From positions 1 through 48,918 of the forward strand of contig NZ_LZGN01000020.1 in assembly GCF_001690185.1 (NCBI RefSeq): a stretch of 48,918 nucleotides of DNA, given 5' to 3'. Source of the stretch: Gilliamella sp. wkB308 (lineage in GTDB: Bacteria; Pseudomonadota; Gammaproteobacteria; Enterobacterales; Orbaceae). Positions 38,609-48,407 of this stretch are shown here, piece after piece. A model generated the notes under the pieces. The model worked only from the letters and a program-made list of their open reading frames with translations. It was not told where the DNA came from and ran no database searches. Position 1 is the first letter of the stretch. The number at the start of each line of letters is the position of its first letter. The position numbers and the translations under genes are program-made.

Positions 38609-38657
38609 AATCCACTTTATTTACAAATCTATTAATAATTTAAAATGATTAAAATTA

Positions 38658-39659
38658 TTATTCGTGAATAATGCCAAAATGCCGATAAGCATGCGGTGTT
38701 GCGATTCTGCCCCTTGGTGTTCTTTGAATATAACCTTGTTGAATTAAAAATGGCTCGAGCACATCTTCAATTGTTTCTCGCTCTTCGCCAATTGCAGCAG
38801 CAATATTATCTAAACCAACCGGACCACCCATAAATTTTTCAATAATCGCTAGCAGTAATTTACGATCCATGTAATCAAAGCCTTCATTATCGACATCGAG
38901 CATATCGAGTGCTTGGGTTGCTATTTTTTCATCGATAATACCTTTTGATTTTACATCAGCATAATCTCTAACCCGACGTAACAAACGATTAGCTATTCGC
39001 GGGGTACCTCGTGAACGTTTAGCAATTAAATGAGCCCCTTCACAGGATAAATCCATACCCAAAAATTTTGCACTTCGACTAACAATATATTCCAGATCTT
39101 CAACACGATAAAATTCAAGACGTTGTACAATTCCAAAGCGATCACGTAATGGCGATGTTAATGAACCAGCTCTTGTTGTCGCACCAATAAGGGTAAACGG
39201 CGGAAGATCAATTTTTATTGAACGCGCAGCAGGGCCTTCACCTATCATAATGTCTAGTTGATAATCTTCCATTGCCGGATATAAGATTTCTTCAACAACT
39301 GGCGATAATCGATGAATTTCATCGATAAAAAGGACATCATTAGGCTCTAAATTAGTTAACATGGCAGCAAGATCACCCGCTTTTTCTAAAACTGGGCCAG
39401 AGGTAGTACGCAAATTAACACCCATCTCATTAGCAACTATGTTGGCTAAGGTCGTTTTACCCAGCCCAGGAGGGCCAAAGATAAGCACATGATCGAGTGC
39501 ATCACTACGCTGTTTTGCGGCTTGAATAAAAATTTTCATTTGCTCACGCACATGAGGTTGCCCGATATATTCATCCAAATACTTTGGACGAATTGCACGA
39601 TCTAGAGACTCTTCTTCTTTTTGAGCTTGTGGAGCTATTAAACGATCCGCTTCAATCAT
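38658..39659 (-). CDS. ruvB: RuvB, Holliday-junction branch-migration motor
   Basis: A 333-residue AAA+ ATPase. Walker A is '[12 protein letters not shown]' near residue 61, Walker B is 'LFIDEIHRL', sensor 1 is '[12 protein letters not shown]', the arginine finger region is 'PLRDRFGI', and a winged helix ends in '[13 protein letters not shown]'. Hexameric rings on either side of RuvA pump DNA. It is 14 bp downstream of ruvA in one operon. ruvC is not adjacent, unlike in many enterics where it sits just upstream. Confidence 0.98.
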   Translation of the reverse strand: MIEADRLIAPQAQKEEESLDRAIRPKYLDEYIGQPHVREQMKIFIQAAKQRSDALDHVLIFGPPGLGKTTLANIVANEMGVNLRTTSGPVLEKAGDLAAMLTNLEPNDVLFIDEIHRLSPVVEEILYPAMEDYQLDIMIGEGPAARSIKIDLPPFTLIGATTRAGSLTSPLRDRFGIVQRLEFYRVEDLEYIVSRSAKFLGMDLSCEGAHLIAKRSRGTPRIANRLLRRVRDYADVKSKGIIDEKIATQALDMLDVDNEGFDYMDRKLLLAIIEKFMGGPVGLDNIAAAIGEERETIEDVLEPFLIQQGYIQRTPRGRIATPHAYRHFGIIHE

Positions 39660-39673
39660 AATGCTTACCTATT

Positions 39674-40282
39674 TTATAACGCTGATTTTAATGCTTCACG
39701 TATAAGCGTTTCACAATCCATTTCAGGCTTGATAACTTTACTGATTATACGGCTTGCCTCTTGTGGCTTATAGCCTAAAGCAATAAGGGCGGAAACAGCT
39801 TCACTTTCGATTTGATTTGAGGATTTTTTGATATTGCCAGTTTCAACAATGGTCATTGAATCAGATAATTCTTCACCAAAGCGTTTAACACGATCTTTCA
39901 TTTCCACAATTAATCGTTCTGCCGTTTTAGTCCCCACTCCCGGTAATTTAACCAGCGTTTTGATTTCACCTTGTTCAACCGCCACGATAAATTGTTGAGC
40001 CGACATTCCTGATAATATTGCCAATGCTAATTTTGGTCCAACGCCATTCACTTTGATCAATTCACGAAACAATTCGCGTTCTTGTTCATGATTAAATCCA
40101 TATAATAATTGGGCATCTTCACGAACAATCAGATGTGTTAAAACGATAACTTCTTGACCATTGTTGGGTAATTCATAAAAACAGGTCATGGGCATAAAAA
40201 CATTGTAACCGACACCGCCCACATCAATAAGCACTTTGGGTGGCTGTTTTTCAATAATGATTCCGCGTAAACGACCTATCAC
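39674..40282 (-). CDS. ruvA: RuvA, Holliday-junction binding protein
   Basis: A 202-residue protein. The OB-fold domain opens '[15 protein letters not shown]' and holds 'PMTCFYELP' and '[10 protein letters not shown]'; two HhH motifs include '[16 protein letters not shown]' and '[19 protein letters not shown]'; the RuvB-binding domain III ends '[24 protein letters not shown]'. It recognises the four-way junction. The start is GTG behind AAGGA. A LexA box lies 177 bp upstream after the preceding operon's terminator, so ruvAB has its own SOS promoter. Confidence 0.97.
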   Translation of the reverse strand: MIGRLRGIIIEKQPPKVLIDVGGVGYNVFMPMTCFYELPNNGQEVIVLTHLIVREDAQLLYGFNHEQERELFRELIKVNGVGPKLALAILSGMSAQQFIVAVEQGEIKTLVKLPGVGTKTAERLIVEMKDRVKRFGEELSDSMTIVETGNIKKSSNQIESEAVSALIALGYKPQEASRIISKVIKPEMDCETLIREALKSAL

Positions 40283-40459
40283 AATTAATCCTTAATATTG
40301 AGTGTTATCAGATTCATCAATGACATGTAATAATAAAAAAAAGAATAATTACGCTATCAAATACACTATTAATGAGTAAAGTATATGTTGTCATTGATAT
40401 CGAGTGTATAAACTATTGTTGTTTAGTTTACCTGATGAAATTGAAATAATAAAGAAAAA

Positions 40460-40475
40460 CTGTATAAATAGACAG
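40460..40475 (-). promoter_or_regulatory. LexA operator of ruvAB
   Basis: CTGTATAAATAGACAG is a CTG-N10-CAG LexA box with AT-rich core. It lies between the ybaB terminator and ruvA, 177 bp before the ruvA start, implying a long leader. Confidence 0.75.
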
Positions 40476-40485
40476 GCAATAAAAG

Positions 40486-40515
40486 GAAAAATTTTGCCGA
40501 CCAATTCGGCAAAAT
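40486..40515 (-). terminator. Rho-independent terminator of dnaX-ybaB
   Basis: On the minus strand a perfect 10-bp stem (ATTTTGCCGA / TCGGCAAAAT), loop ATTGG, then TTTTCC, 32 bp after the ybaB stop. Confidence 0.82.
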
Positions 40516-40547
40516 AGTGAGTAGAAACAGATGATAATTTGTTTATA

Positions 40548-40886
40548 TTAAAAAGGCATTTTGAAACCTGGTGGTAATTGCATTCCACCTGTAACTTGAG
40601 CCATACGCTCTTTTTGAGCTTCATCTAGTCGGCGAGTTGCATCATTAAAAGCTGCTGCAATAAGATCTTCTAACATCTCTTTGTCATCTTCATTCAATAA
40701 TGACGAATCTAACTCAACTCGTTTACAGTTATGGGCGCCATTAATGGTAACTTTAACAATACCTGCACCCGACTCTCCTGTTACTTCTAATTTGGCGATT
40801 TCTTCTTGTGCTTGCTGCATTTTTGCTTGCATTTGCTGGGCTTGTTTCATTAAATTACCCAAACCGCCTTTTCCACCTGAAAACAT
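40548..40886 (-). CDS. ybaB: YbaB/EbfC nucleoid-associated protein
   Basis: A 112-residue protein closely matching E. coli YbaB (109): '[40 protein letters not shown]' and the identical end '[12 protein letters not shown]'. The dimer forms a tweezer-like DNA-binding protein. It is 33 bp downstream of dnaX, as in E. coli dnaX-ybaB-recR, but recR is absent here: a terminator follows and then ruvA. Confidence 0.96.
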   Translation of the reverse strand: MFSGGKGGLGNLMKQAQQMQAKMQQAQEEIAKLEVTGESGAGIVKVTINGAHNCKRVELDSSLLNEDDKEMLEDLIAAAFNDATRRLDEAQKERMAQVTGGMQLPPGFKMPF

Positions 40887-40919
40887 AATTATTCCTCGTT
40901 AAATATATTTAGTCCATAA

Positions 40920-43052
40920 TTATACAGGACGAATACTTGTTTCATCAATCTTGGCTTCAAAATATTGGCAGATCATTGCCACTTTTGGATCTTGATTAAT
41001 TGTCACTTTAGCTTGCGCAAGTTTTTGTTGATAAAGGTCTTCACGCATTTCTGAAGGTGTTTTAATGTTTTGGTTATCATCAATGATAACGTTAATTTTT
41101 AAAGGTTTTTGTCGATAACTCGACATCGCTTTTTCTAATTTTGAAATATTTGCTGATGAATTTACGAGATGTTTTACTGCCGATCGCAAATGTAAAACGA
41201 TATTTTCATCATCAACTTGTTCAATATAGCTGTTTATCGCAATTTGGTTAATTAAAGGCGCAATATCCAATTTCTCAATCTCGGCACACCATGCATCTTT
41301 TTGCGCCATTTCATCAATTAATTTTTTCATCATTTCGGGTGTTTTATCACCATTTAATGATTCACGAAAGCTTTTCGTATCAATGATTAACTCATCTTTG
41401 GTTTCAATCAGTCCACACGCCTGCCATTGATAATTTTCTGCGGTAATTTGCTCCTCATTCTCATCGGACTTAGTTAAGTTATTTTCATTTGACTCTAGGT
41501 GTGAAGGCTTGTCTGTGTCATGACCCAATGATACATTGATACTCGCCTGAATTGGTTGATTTTTTTCAACCAGTTCAGACTTTTTTTTATTTTGTTCCTC
41601 TTGTATTAATTGCATCCGCATTTCTAAAATACTTTTCGTCATTGAAGAGACATCATCTGGGATCGGCATATCGTGTTTAGCCGGTTGTTGCTGATTATTT
41701 TGAGAGTGTTTTATATTAGATTGTGCGTAACTCTCAATACGTGATGTCTTTTCTAACTCATCTTGTTGAAAATTGTGCACTGATTGTGGTGTGCCAGATA
41801 CTGATTTTTGATGAATATCAGTCACGGGCGGTACATGACTCATCGAGTCAGATGTAGTGTTTGATATGTCACTCTTACTAGCTGATGATTGAATAGGTAA
41901 AGGCTTTGATGGCTGCGGTACCTGAACCGTTGGCTTTGTATTTGACACTAACGTATTGTTATCATTAGTTTTGGGTTGAAAAGCTAATGCTCTTAGAAAG
42001 CTCATTTCAACACCTATTTTTTTATCGGGTGAATAGGCTAAATCTTTTCGCCCCATTAATAATATTTGATAAAATAACTGAATATCATTTGGCGCAATGT
42101 ATTGAGCTAAAAAGCGTATTCGTTCTTCATTATCGGTATAATCACCTAACGCTGTTGGTACAATTTGTAATAAAGCGATTTGATGCAAAAGCGTGATGGT
42201 TTCAGACAATAAATTATCCCAATCCACCCCTTGTGTTGCAGCTGCTTCAATTTGTTGCATCAAAGCATTGCCATCATTTTGATAAAGCGCCTCAACCAAT
42301 AAAAAAGGAATTGTTTTATCCAGTGTCCCTAACATAACGCTGACTGATTGCGCATCAACAACACCATTACCTAAGGCAATAGCCTGGTCGGTTAAACTTA
42401 AGGCGTCTCGCATACTCCCATTAGCCGCTTTGGCTAATAATTGAATCGCCTTCGGTTCAGATTCAATTTTTTCAAGTTGTAAAATGTGAGAAAGCTGTTC
42501 CGATATGAGCGAAGTATCAAGTACATTTAAATGTAAATGTAAACAGCGTGATAATATGGTGATCGGTAACTTTTGTGGATCGGTTGTTGCCAACAGAAAT
42601 TTGACATGTTCTGGCGGTTCTTCTAATGTTTTTAGCAAGGCATTAAAACTGCTGCGAGATAACATGTGCACTTCGTCAATCAAATAGACTTTAAAGCGCC
42701 CTTTAGTTGGCAAGTATTGGATGTTATCTAATATTTCACGTGTATCTTCAACTTTAGTTCGTGAAGCGGCATCAATTTCTAAAAGATCGACAAATCTGCC
42801 TTGCTCAATATCACGGCAATTATCACATACTCCACAAGGCGTGGCAGTAATCCCACTTTCGCAGTTTAAACCTTTAGCAAGTAAGCGAGCAATGGAAGTT
42901 TTTCCAACACCACGCGTGCCTGAAAATAGATAAGCATGATGAACCCGACCTAGCGAAAGTGCATTTGATAGAATTTTGAGGACATGCTGTTGCCCTACTA
43001 CTTCAGTAAATGATTTTGGTCGCCATTTGCGTGCCAGAACTTGATAACTCAT
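40920..43052 (-). CDS. dnaX: DnaX, DNA polymerase III tau (and gamma) subunit
   Basis: A 710-residue tau form. The clamp-loader AAA+ core is nearly identical to E. coli: 'SYQVLARKWRPKSF', Walker A 'FSGTRGVGKTSIARLLAKGLNC' (within residues ~40-61), the zinc Cys cluster 'CGVCDNCRDIEQG' and 'IDEVHMLSRSSFNALLKTLEEPP'. A long polar, Ser/Gln-rich linker (~370-560) precedes the C-terminal domains that bind DnaB and the polymerase alpha subunit, ending 'IDETSIRPV'. The linker contains A AAA AAG in the correct phase with a stop directly after the -1 shift, predicting a gamma form of about 492 residues. ATG 43052 is chosen by homology; an ATG three codons upstream is possible. Confidence 0.96.
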   Translation of the reverse strand: MSYQVLARKWRPKSFTEVVGQQHVLKILSNALSLGRVHHAYLFSGTRGVGKTSIARLLAKGLNCESGITATPCGVCDNCRDIEQGRFVDLLEIDAASRTKVEDTREILDNIQYLPTKGRFKVYLIDEVHMLSRSSFNALLKTLEEPPEHVKFLLATTDPQKLPITILSRCLHLHLNVLDTSLISEQLSHILQLEKIESEPKAIQLLAKAANGSMRDALSLTDQAIALGNGVVDAQSVSVMLGTLDKTIPFLLVEALYQNDGNALMQQIEAAATQGVDWDNLLSETITLLHQIALLQIVPTALGDYTDNEERIRFLAQYIAPNDIQLFYQILLMGRKDLAYSPDKKIGVEMSFLRALAFQPKTNDNNTLVSNTKPTVQVPQPSKPLPIQSSASKSDISNTTSDSMSHVPPVTDIHQKSVSGTPQSVHNFQQDELEKTSRIESYAQSNIKHSQNNQQQPAKHDMPIPDDVSSMTKSILEMRMQLIQEEQNKKKSELVEKNQPIQASINVSLGHDTDKPSHLESNENNLTKSDENEEQITAENYQWQACGLIETKDELIIDTKSFRESLNGDKTPEMMKKLIDEMAQKDAWCAEIEKLDIAPLINQIAINSYIEQVDDENIVLHLRSAVKHLVNSSANISKLEKAMSSYRQKPLKINVIIDDNQNIKTPSEMREDLYQQKLAQAKVTINQDPKVAMICQYFEAKIDETSIRPV
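41547..41600 (-). promoter_or_regulatory. Programmed -1 ribosomal frameshift site in dnaX
   Basis: Three elements in series on the minus strand. An SD-like GAGGA (41600-41596) is followed 9 nt later by the slippery heptamer A AAA AAG (41586-41580) in zero-frame phase AAA-AAG. A stem follows, 41578-41566 pairing with 41559-41547 (13 bp, one C-A mismatch, A6 loop). In the -1 frame the next codons are GTC TGA, so gamma ends one residue after the slip. This copies the E. coli design. Confidence 0.85.
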
Positions 43053-43322
43053 ATTCACCATTGCGTATAACTAATCAATTTGGTATCAATAATATCATAA
43101 AGCGTAAAATTAGTCTTTAAGATGACAATAAACTATTTACAATTGCTTTATTTAGTGTTGGTCGATGTGATATGTATTATCAATCTTGTTTACGTAGATA
43201 GTTTTTAATAAGAAATTAACGATAAGAATAAACTGAATTTAGCGTATTTGGATATAGAGTATATATTTGCATTAATACAAATTAAATGGAGTGGAAAATT
43301 TGAATATTGTCTGGATAAATCT

Positions 43323-43351
43323 CAACCATTATTTCAATTCCATAATGGTTG
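43323..43351 (-). terminator. Possible terminator of the M20 amidohydrolase gene
   Basis: A perfect 10-bp inverted repeat (43323-43332 with 43342-43351; CAACCATTAT type) with a 9-nt loop, 12 bp after the gene's stop. The T-tract is weak. The rest of 43053-43362 holds no gene. Confidence 0.6.
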
Positions 43352-43362
43352 ATTATTCATAT

Positions 43363-44541
43363 TTATTGTTGATTCAAATATGACCAAGCATATTGTGCGT
43401 AAAATTCTGCGCCCATAGTCATGCCGTCTTCATCAACATTAAAACAACCATGGTGATGTGGCCACTGTGTATCTTTTTCAGGATTACCCGACCCCACTAA
43501 TGCAAATGCACCGGGAATGTTTTCAGTATAAAAACTGAAATCTTCACCGCCAGTTGTTGGTGGCTCAAAATAAAGGGCTTGTTCACCAAACGATTCTACG
43601 ATGACTTTCTGTGCTAAAAGCGCAGATTGTTCATCATTAATGACGGGTAAAGTGCCATAAATGTATTCTACTTCAGCCGTTGCACGATACATTGCAGCAA
43701 CTTGATTGGCATAACGGCGAATAGCATCTTCAATTTTATTTCGCACTTCAACACTAAAACAGCGAACCGTACCTTCTAAAACCGCATTTTCCGCAATGAC
43801 ATTAAAACGAGTGCCGACATCCATTTTTCCTATAGTGACCACCGCAGGGGTAAGCGGAGACACTTCGCGTGAGACAATCGATTGTATGTTCATCACAAAT
43901 GAAGATGCCACCATGACAGCATCAATCGTGTCGTGAGGCATCGAGCCATGCCCGCCTTTTCCTTTGAATCGGACAGTGAGCAAATCGGCAGAAGCAAAAC
44001 TTGAACCTACCACACAGGATACTTTTCCGACAGGCGTTTGTGACCAGATATGCATACCAAAGGCTGTATCCACATCATCTAATACACCTTGTTTTATCAT
44101 GCCTTTTGCACCTTGTGCGATCTCTTCAGCCGGCTGAAAAACCAGTCTCACATTACCCTTTAGTTGATCACGTATTGCATAAAGCGCTTTTGCCGCAGTC
44201 AATAGCATGGCTGCATGGGTATCATGTCCGCAAGCATGCATCTTACCGTCTATGGTTGATTTATAATCAATATTGTCACTTAACTCTTGCACCGGTAACG
44301 CATCGATATCAGCTCTTAATAAAATTCTTTTACCTGGTTTTCCGCCTTTGATATCAGCAATAATACCGGTTGGCTCAGTACGACGATAAGGGATGCCTAT
44401 TTTATCGAGCTGCTCCGCTATTTTATCCGTCGTTCTGAACTCTTCCCACGGTAATTCTGGGTGACGATGTAAATCACGGCGAAAAGCGACCATTTCTTTT
44501 ATATTTTGTTGTACTATCTTTTTGATATCTTGATTTATCAT
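43363..44541 (-). CDS. M20D-family amidohydrolase (HipO/N-acyl-amino-acid hydrolase-like)
   Basis: A 392-residue metallopeptidase-fold enzyme. It opens with 'VAFRRDLHRHPELPWEEFRTT'; metal and active-site motifs are 'LLRADIDALPVQE', 'HACGHDTHAAMLLTAAKAL', 'LVFQPAEEIAQGAKGMI', 'AFGMHIW' and 'PTTGGEDFSFYTENIPGAF'. The Cys in HACGHD marks subfamily M20D, which includes hippurate hydrolases, IAA-amino-acid hydrolases and N-acetyl-diaminopimelate deacetylases; the substrate is an N-acylated amino acid but not readable further. It is 144 bp downstream of a membrane transporter on the same strand, which suggests that the pair imports and cleaves an acylated amino acid or peptide. Confidence 0.88.
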   Translation of the reverse strand: MINQDIKKIVQQNIKEMVAFRRDLHRHPELPWEEFRTTDKIAEQLDKIGIPYRRTEPTGIIADIKGGKPGKRILLRADIDALPVQELSDNIDYKSTIDGKMHACGHDTHAAMLLTAAKALYAIRDQLKGNVRLVFQPAEEIAQGAKGMIKQGVLDDVDTAFGMHIWSQTPVGKVSCVVGSSFASADLLTVRFKGKGGHGSMPHDTIDAVMVASSFVMNIQSIVSREVSPLTPAVVTIGKMDVGTRFNVIAENAVLEGTVRCFSVEVRNKIEDAIRRYANQVAAMYRATAEVEYIYGTLPVINDEQSALLAQKVIVESFGEQALYFEPPTTGGEDFSFYTENIPGAFALVGSGNPEKDTQWPHHHGCFNVDEDGMTMGAEFYAQYAWSYLNQQ

Positions 44542-44685
44542 TTTACTACCTTTGTTCTTGTTATTTAGTCCATCAAAATTAATGCGTTTGATAATGAAAA
44601 CATATTAAGAAGATAGTTAGAAAAACTGTTCTTAAATCTTGTTATCCGATTAGTTGTCATCAAATTTGTAGACATTTATCATTTA

Positions 44686-45927
44686 CTATGTTGCAGGTGC
44701 AACTATCATATTGACCATAAAGCCTGCTAAAACAACCGACACAATGGTTACTGAAATAAATCCACCAATCAACATTGGTGCTAACATATGACGAGTAAGA
44801 ACCTCTTTTTCTTTTTCATTTTTGGTTAAATTATTAATCACTTCATTGGTAATAATATAATCAGCAGGAAACCCATAGAGTGCTGTCAACGCTATTGAAA
44901 ACGCCATTTCTCGACTAACGTTTAGCATTTTTCCAGCAATAAGTGAAAAGATAAACATACCAAGTACCGCCGCTAATATAAAGACAACCAGAGGCGTGAT
45001 TAATCTGACTAACATTTCAGGTGTAGCTTGACTTAATGTGTCAAAAATAAACAGCATAAGCCCCATGACCGCTAAACCAAAACCGCCCGCTTTTTTTAAA
45101 GGATGACGTTCAAGAAAGCCACAGGACGCTGCAATCACACCAAATAATAGACAAAGTACAAATGGACTTATGCTGATAATAGGATCCAATACTTTTGCCA
45201 CGTAATAAGCAAAAAATCCAATAATCGCAATTCGTAGAAAAATAAAATACGTCGTGTTATAACTTGCTGAAAACATCGCAAACATTTTTGGCATTGGATG
45301 TTCATCACTAGACTCGGTTTCTTGCTTATTCGATGTAGACTTAGGATCATTTGAGGTATTCCATGTACCGTCATGATACTGTTTAAGCACCCTGCGTCCT
45401 TCACGTTTAAGCATAATTGAAGTGAGAGGATAACCAATAAAACCTTGCATGACATAAATAATAATGGCGAACACGGCAAGATCTTGCAAACCGGCCTTCG
45501 CTGCACCACCAGCCATTATAATAGCGGAAACAATCCCACCAACTAAAGGCGGAATCGCAACAATAACTGTGTTGTAGTCAAAAAATAAGTATCCAATGAT
45601 CACAACTACAATGATGATTCCAACAATACCTGACAGTGAAATAACGATAGTTTTCCATTGACGCAGTAACTCTTTAACTGAAAGCAAAGTTCCCATGTTA
45701 ACGACTAACAGATACATAAACATGACAGCAACAACTTTAGGTATTCCTGCTCGAGCGACAATATCTTTTGGGAAAAAAGTGAAGTAACCTGCTAAGAAAA
45801 GCACGGCACAAACAAAAACTGACGGCACCCATGCTTTGGTTCGTATAGATACGATATCGCCTAAATAAAGAATTAGTAGCAATAATACTAATGCAAGCAT
45901 TTGAGACATATCATTCATTGTTGACAT
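44686..45927 (-). CDS. Putative secondary transporter paired with the amidohydrolase
   Basis: A 413-residue membrane protein with about ten or more hydrophobic helices, split by a central hydrophilic loop near residues 190-220 ('HDGTWNTSNDPKSTSNKQETESSDEHP'). Gly-rich helix breaks such as 'IPPLVGGIVSAIIMAGGAAKAGL' recall glutamate:sodium symporters (GltS) and related two-repeat carriers. I do not recognise the exact family. Start 45927 has GGAGC 7 nt upstream. Placement just before an M20D amidohydrolase suggests uptake of its substrate. Transport is inferred from topology, not demonstrated. Confidence 0.6.
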   Translation of the reverse strand: MSTMNDMSQMLALVLLLLILYLGDIVSIRTKAWVPSVFVCAVLFLAGYFTFFPKDIVARAGIPKVVAVMFMYLLVVNMGTLLSVKELLRQWKTIVISLSGIVGIIIVVVIIGYLFFDYNTVIVAIPPLVGGIVSAIIMAGGAAKAGLQDLAVFAIIIYVMQGFIGYPLTSIMLKREGRRVLKQYHDGTWNTSNDPKSTSNKQETESSDEHPMPKMFAMFSASYNTTYFIFLRIAIIGFFAYYVAKVLDPIISISPFVLCLLFGVIAASCGFLERHPLKKAGGFGLAVMGLMLFIFDTLSQATPEMLVRLITPLVVFILAAVLGMFIFSLIAGKMLNVSREMAFSIALTALYGFPADYIITNEVINNLTKNEKEKEVLTRHMLAPMLIGGFISVTIVSVVLAGFMVNMIVAPAT

Positions 45928-46025
45928 AAAAAGCTCCATTTTATTAATTGTTAATTATTTAACTTTTCCTGTTGGATCATACAAATAATTATCATGCTAA
46001 GTTTATTTTTTAAATTGTTTCAAAA

Positions 46026-47855
46026 TTATATATTGTTAATCATATATTCTTTAATTTTATCAAGAAAAAGATTGCCATATTTTTCTAATTTAATTTTACC
46101 AACGCCAGTAATATTGAGTAATTGTTGTTTACTCTCAGGCATCGTTTGTACCATTTCGAGTAATGTTGCATCACTAAAAATAATATAGGGTGGAACATCT
46201 TCACTATCGGCAATGTCTTTACGTAATTTTTTAAGATATCCAAATAAAATACGCTCTTCATAAGATAAGATAGTGGTTAAATTTATTGCTCTTGCATAAC
46301 GATTTAAACGGCTTTTCTTCACAATTTCAAGTCGTGGTTTAGCCAAGGATAATGCAATTTCACCTTTCAATATTTGGCGTGCACGCTCTGTTAATTGAAG
46401 GGTATTATACGCAGCAATATTTTGTATCAGATAGCCATGATAAATTAATTGCCTTATTACATGAAGCCAATAGTCGATAGAGTGCTCTTTCCCAATACCA
46501 TAAACAGACAAACGATCATGTCTATTTTCTTTTATTTTCGATCGGTTTGATCCTCGTAAAACTTCTGCAATATATTGCGCACCATAGCGCTGCTCAACAC
46601 GATATATACAAGATAATACTTTTTGCGCATCCACTAAACCATCATAATGTTCAGGAGGATAAAGGCATATATCGCAGTTATTACAAGGTTCGTGTCGTTG
46701 TTCACCAAAATAGTTGAGTAAAACGATACGACGGCAAGTTAAACTTTGGGCAAATGATTGCATTGCATCGATTTTATGGAATTCAACATCTTTATGTTGC
46801 CCTTCCATTTTTTCACTAATCTGTTGTCGGTACCAGCTCAGATCATTGGCATTAAACAGTAGCATTACTTCAGCAGGTACACCGTCACGCCCTGCTCGCC
46901 CGGTTTCTTGATAGTAAGCCTCGATACTGCGTGGACAATCGGCATGAACAACAAAACGGACATTCGGTTTATTGATCCCCATACCAAAAGCAACGGTTGC
47001 AACAATAATTTGAATATCATCTTTCAAAAAAGCTTCTTGTGCTTGTTGGCGTTGTTGATTAGTCAGTCCTGCATGATAAGCAGCCACAGAAAATCCCCGT
47101 GCAGCAAGTTTAGTAGTCATATCTTCTACTTTTGAACGACTGGCGCAATAAATAATGCCACTATTCCCTTTTTGGGTTTCAATGAATGAGACAATTTGGT
47201 CGGTTAAATTATATTTTTCGACAACAGTATAACGGATATTTGGACGATCAAAGCTACGAACAACAACTAAAGGATCCACTAAATTTAACTGGGTAATAAT
47301 ATCCGTTTGAGTCATTTTATCGGCAGTTGCGGTTAAAGCAACTATCGGTACACCAGGAAAACGAGCTGAAAGTTGTCCCAATTGCCGATAATCAGGTCTA
47401 AAATCATGCCCCCACTGTGAAATACAATGTGCTTCATCAATCGCGATTAAAGACGGTGGATTTTGTTCGATTAAACTTTGAAAATACGATAATGCCAATC
47501 TTTCTGGTGAAATATATAAAAGCTTAATAGAATGATTAAGGTATTGTTCTATGACATTTTGCTGTTCGGATGACGATTGAGAACCATTTAGATAAGCAGC
47601 AGAAATACCATTTGCGGCTAATTGATCTACCTGATCTTTCATCAATGAAATTAAGGGGGAAATTACAATTGCGGTTTTAGGTAGGATTACAGCGGGTATT
47701 TGATAACATAACGACTTTCCGCCACCAGTAGGAATAATAATTAAAGTGTCACGCCCATCAATAATTGATTCGATAATCTCTTTTTGTTGATTTCGGAAAG
47801 ATTTATAACCAAAAACATTATGCAAAACTGTATCAATCTGATCTTTTATCGACAT
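46026..47855 (-). CDS. recQ: RecQ, ATP-dependent DNA helicase
   Basis: A 609-residue SF2 helicase (E. coli 609). Walker A is 'PTGGGKSLCYQIP' near residue 42, then DEAH with 'ISQWGHDFRPDY' (aromatic-rich loop), 'VAFGMGINKPNVRFV' and 'QETGRAGRDG'. The RecQ-C-terminal zinc site is 'CRRIVLLNYFGE..CNNCDIC', followed by a winged helix and an HRDC domain at ~535-605. It unwinds DNA 3' to 5' in RecFOR-type repair. It sits downstream of the tRNA-Val region, reading away from it; the gene is single. Confidence 0.97.
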   Translation of the reverse strand: MSIKDQIDTVLHNVFGYKSFRNQQKEIIESIIDGRDTLIIIPTGGGKSLCYQIPAVILPKTAIVISPLISLMKDQVDQLAANGISAAYLNGSQSSSEQQNVIEQYLNHSIKLLYISPERLALSYFQSLIEQNPPSLIAIDEAHCISQWGHDFRPDYRQLGQLSARFPGVPIVALTATADKMTQTDIITQLNLVDPLVVVRSFDRPNIRYTVVEKYNLTDQIVSFIETQKGNSGIIYCASRSKVEDMTTKLAARGFSVAAYHAGLTNQQRQQAQEAFLKDDIQIIVATVAFGMGINKPNVRFVVHADCPRSIEAYYQETGRAGRDGVPAEVMLLFNANDLSWYRQQISEKMEGQHKDVEFHKIDAMQSFAQSLTCRRIVLLNYFGEQRHEPCNNCDICLYPPEHYDGLVDAQKVLSCIYRVEQRYGAQYIAEVLRGSNRSKIKENRHDRLSVYGIGKEHSIDYWLHVIRQLIYHGYLIQNIAAYNTLQLTERARQILKGEIALSLAKPRLEIVKKSRLNRYARAINLTTILSYEERILFGYLKKLRKDIADSEDVPPYIIFSDATLLEMVQTMPESKQQLLNITGVGKIKLEKYGNLFLDKIKEYMINNI

Positions 47856-48044
47856 GCTAACCTAAAAATAAATCACTGCTGTTAATTTATCGAGTATAGC
47901 TAAAATTAAAGCAACAAACCACCTTGAACTGATATTTGTTTTCAATTTAGATTTGTTATAGTGATAAAAACTAACAAATTCTGTGTTTTTTATAGTCAAA
48001 AATGTTCAACAGCTGAAAAAACAATCAAAAAATAATTTTTTTAC

Positions 48045-48073
48045 TTGCTTGGAATCAATTTGGAAGCTAATAT
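48045..48073 (+). promoter_or_regulatory. Promoter of tRNA-Val
   Basis: TTGCTT (48045-48050), exactly 17 bp spacer, TAATAT (48068-48073), ending 17 bp before the tRNA 5' end. Confidence 0.6.
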
Positions 48074-48090
48074 TTGCGTGTTTCAAATTT

Positions 48091-48167
48091 ACGCCCGTAG
48101 CTCAGTTGGTTAGAGCATCACCTTGACATGGTGGGGGTCAGTGGTTCGAGTCCACCCGGGCGTACCA
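48091..48167 (+). tRNA. tRNA-Val (GAC anticodon)
   Basis: A 77-nt cloverleaf. Acceptor ACGCCCG pairs fully with CGGGCGT, the D-arm contains AGTTGGTTA, the anticodon loop is TTGACAT with anticodon GAC, the T-arm has GGTTCGAGTCC, and CCA is encoded. It closely resembles E. coli tRNA-Val(GAC). Its 3' half is the likely attB/attL core of the element that begins just downstream. Confidence 0.97.
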
Positions 48168-48407
48168 TCATAATTTTAATGAATGTGTATCAAAACAATA
48201 AGTTCCAATATCCTTAACTAATCGTTTTTTCGAATTTTCACATCACAAAGTTTTTATTTAACTAAAATTATTCAAAATAAAATATAGATATGAAGTTCTA
48301 AACTCAAAAAATTAAAAAATATCAACTGTTAAATATTGTAGTATAAATTAATTATTGAATTCACATTGAGTATCTAAATTTAATATCTCAATTTGCTAGC
48401 TAATTCA
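48168..48407 (+). other. Left end of an integrated element, leader of the integrase gene
   Basis: About 240 bp of very AT-rich sequence between the tRNA and the integrase. The attL core should lie within the tRNA 3' end. No excisionase or other gene is visible here. Confidence 0.5.

Noticed and set aside
47870-47890. LexA-like box upstream of recQ
   Set aside because: Only CTG-N10-GAG is found (around 47877), a poor match in the conserved half-site.
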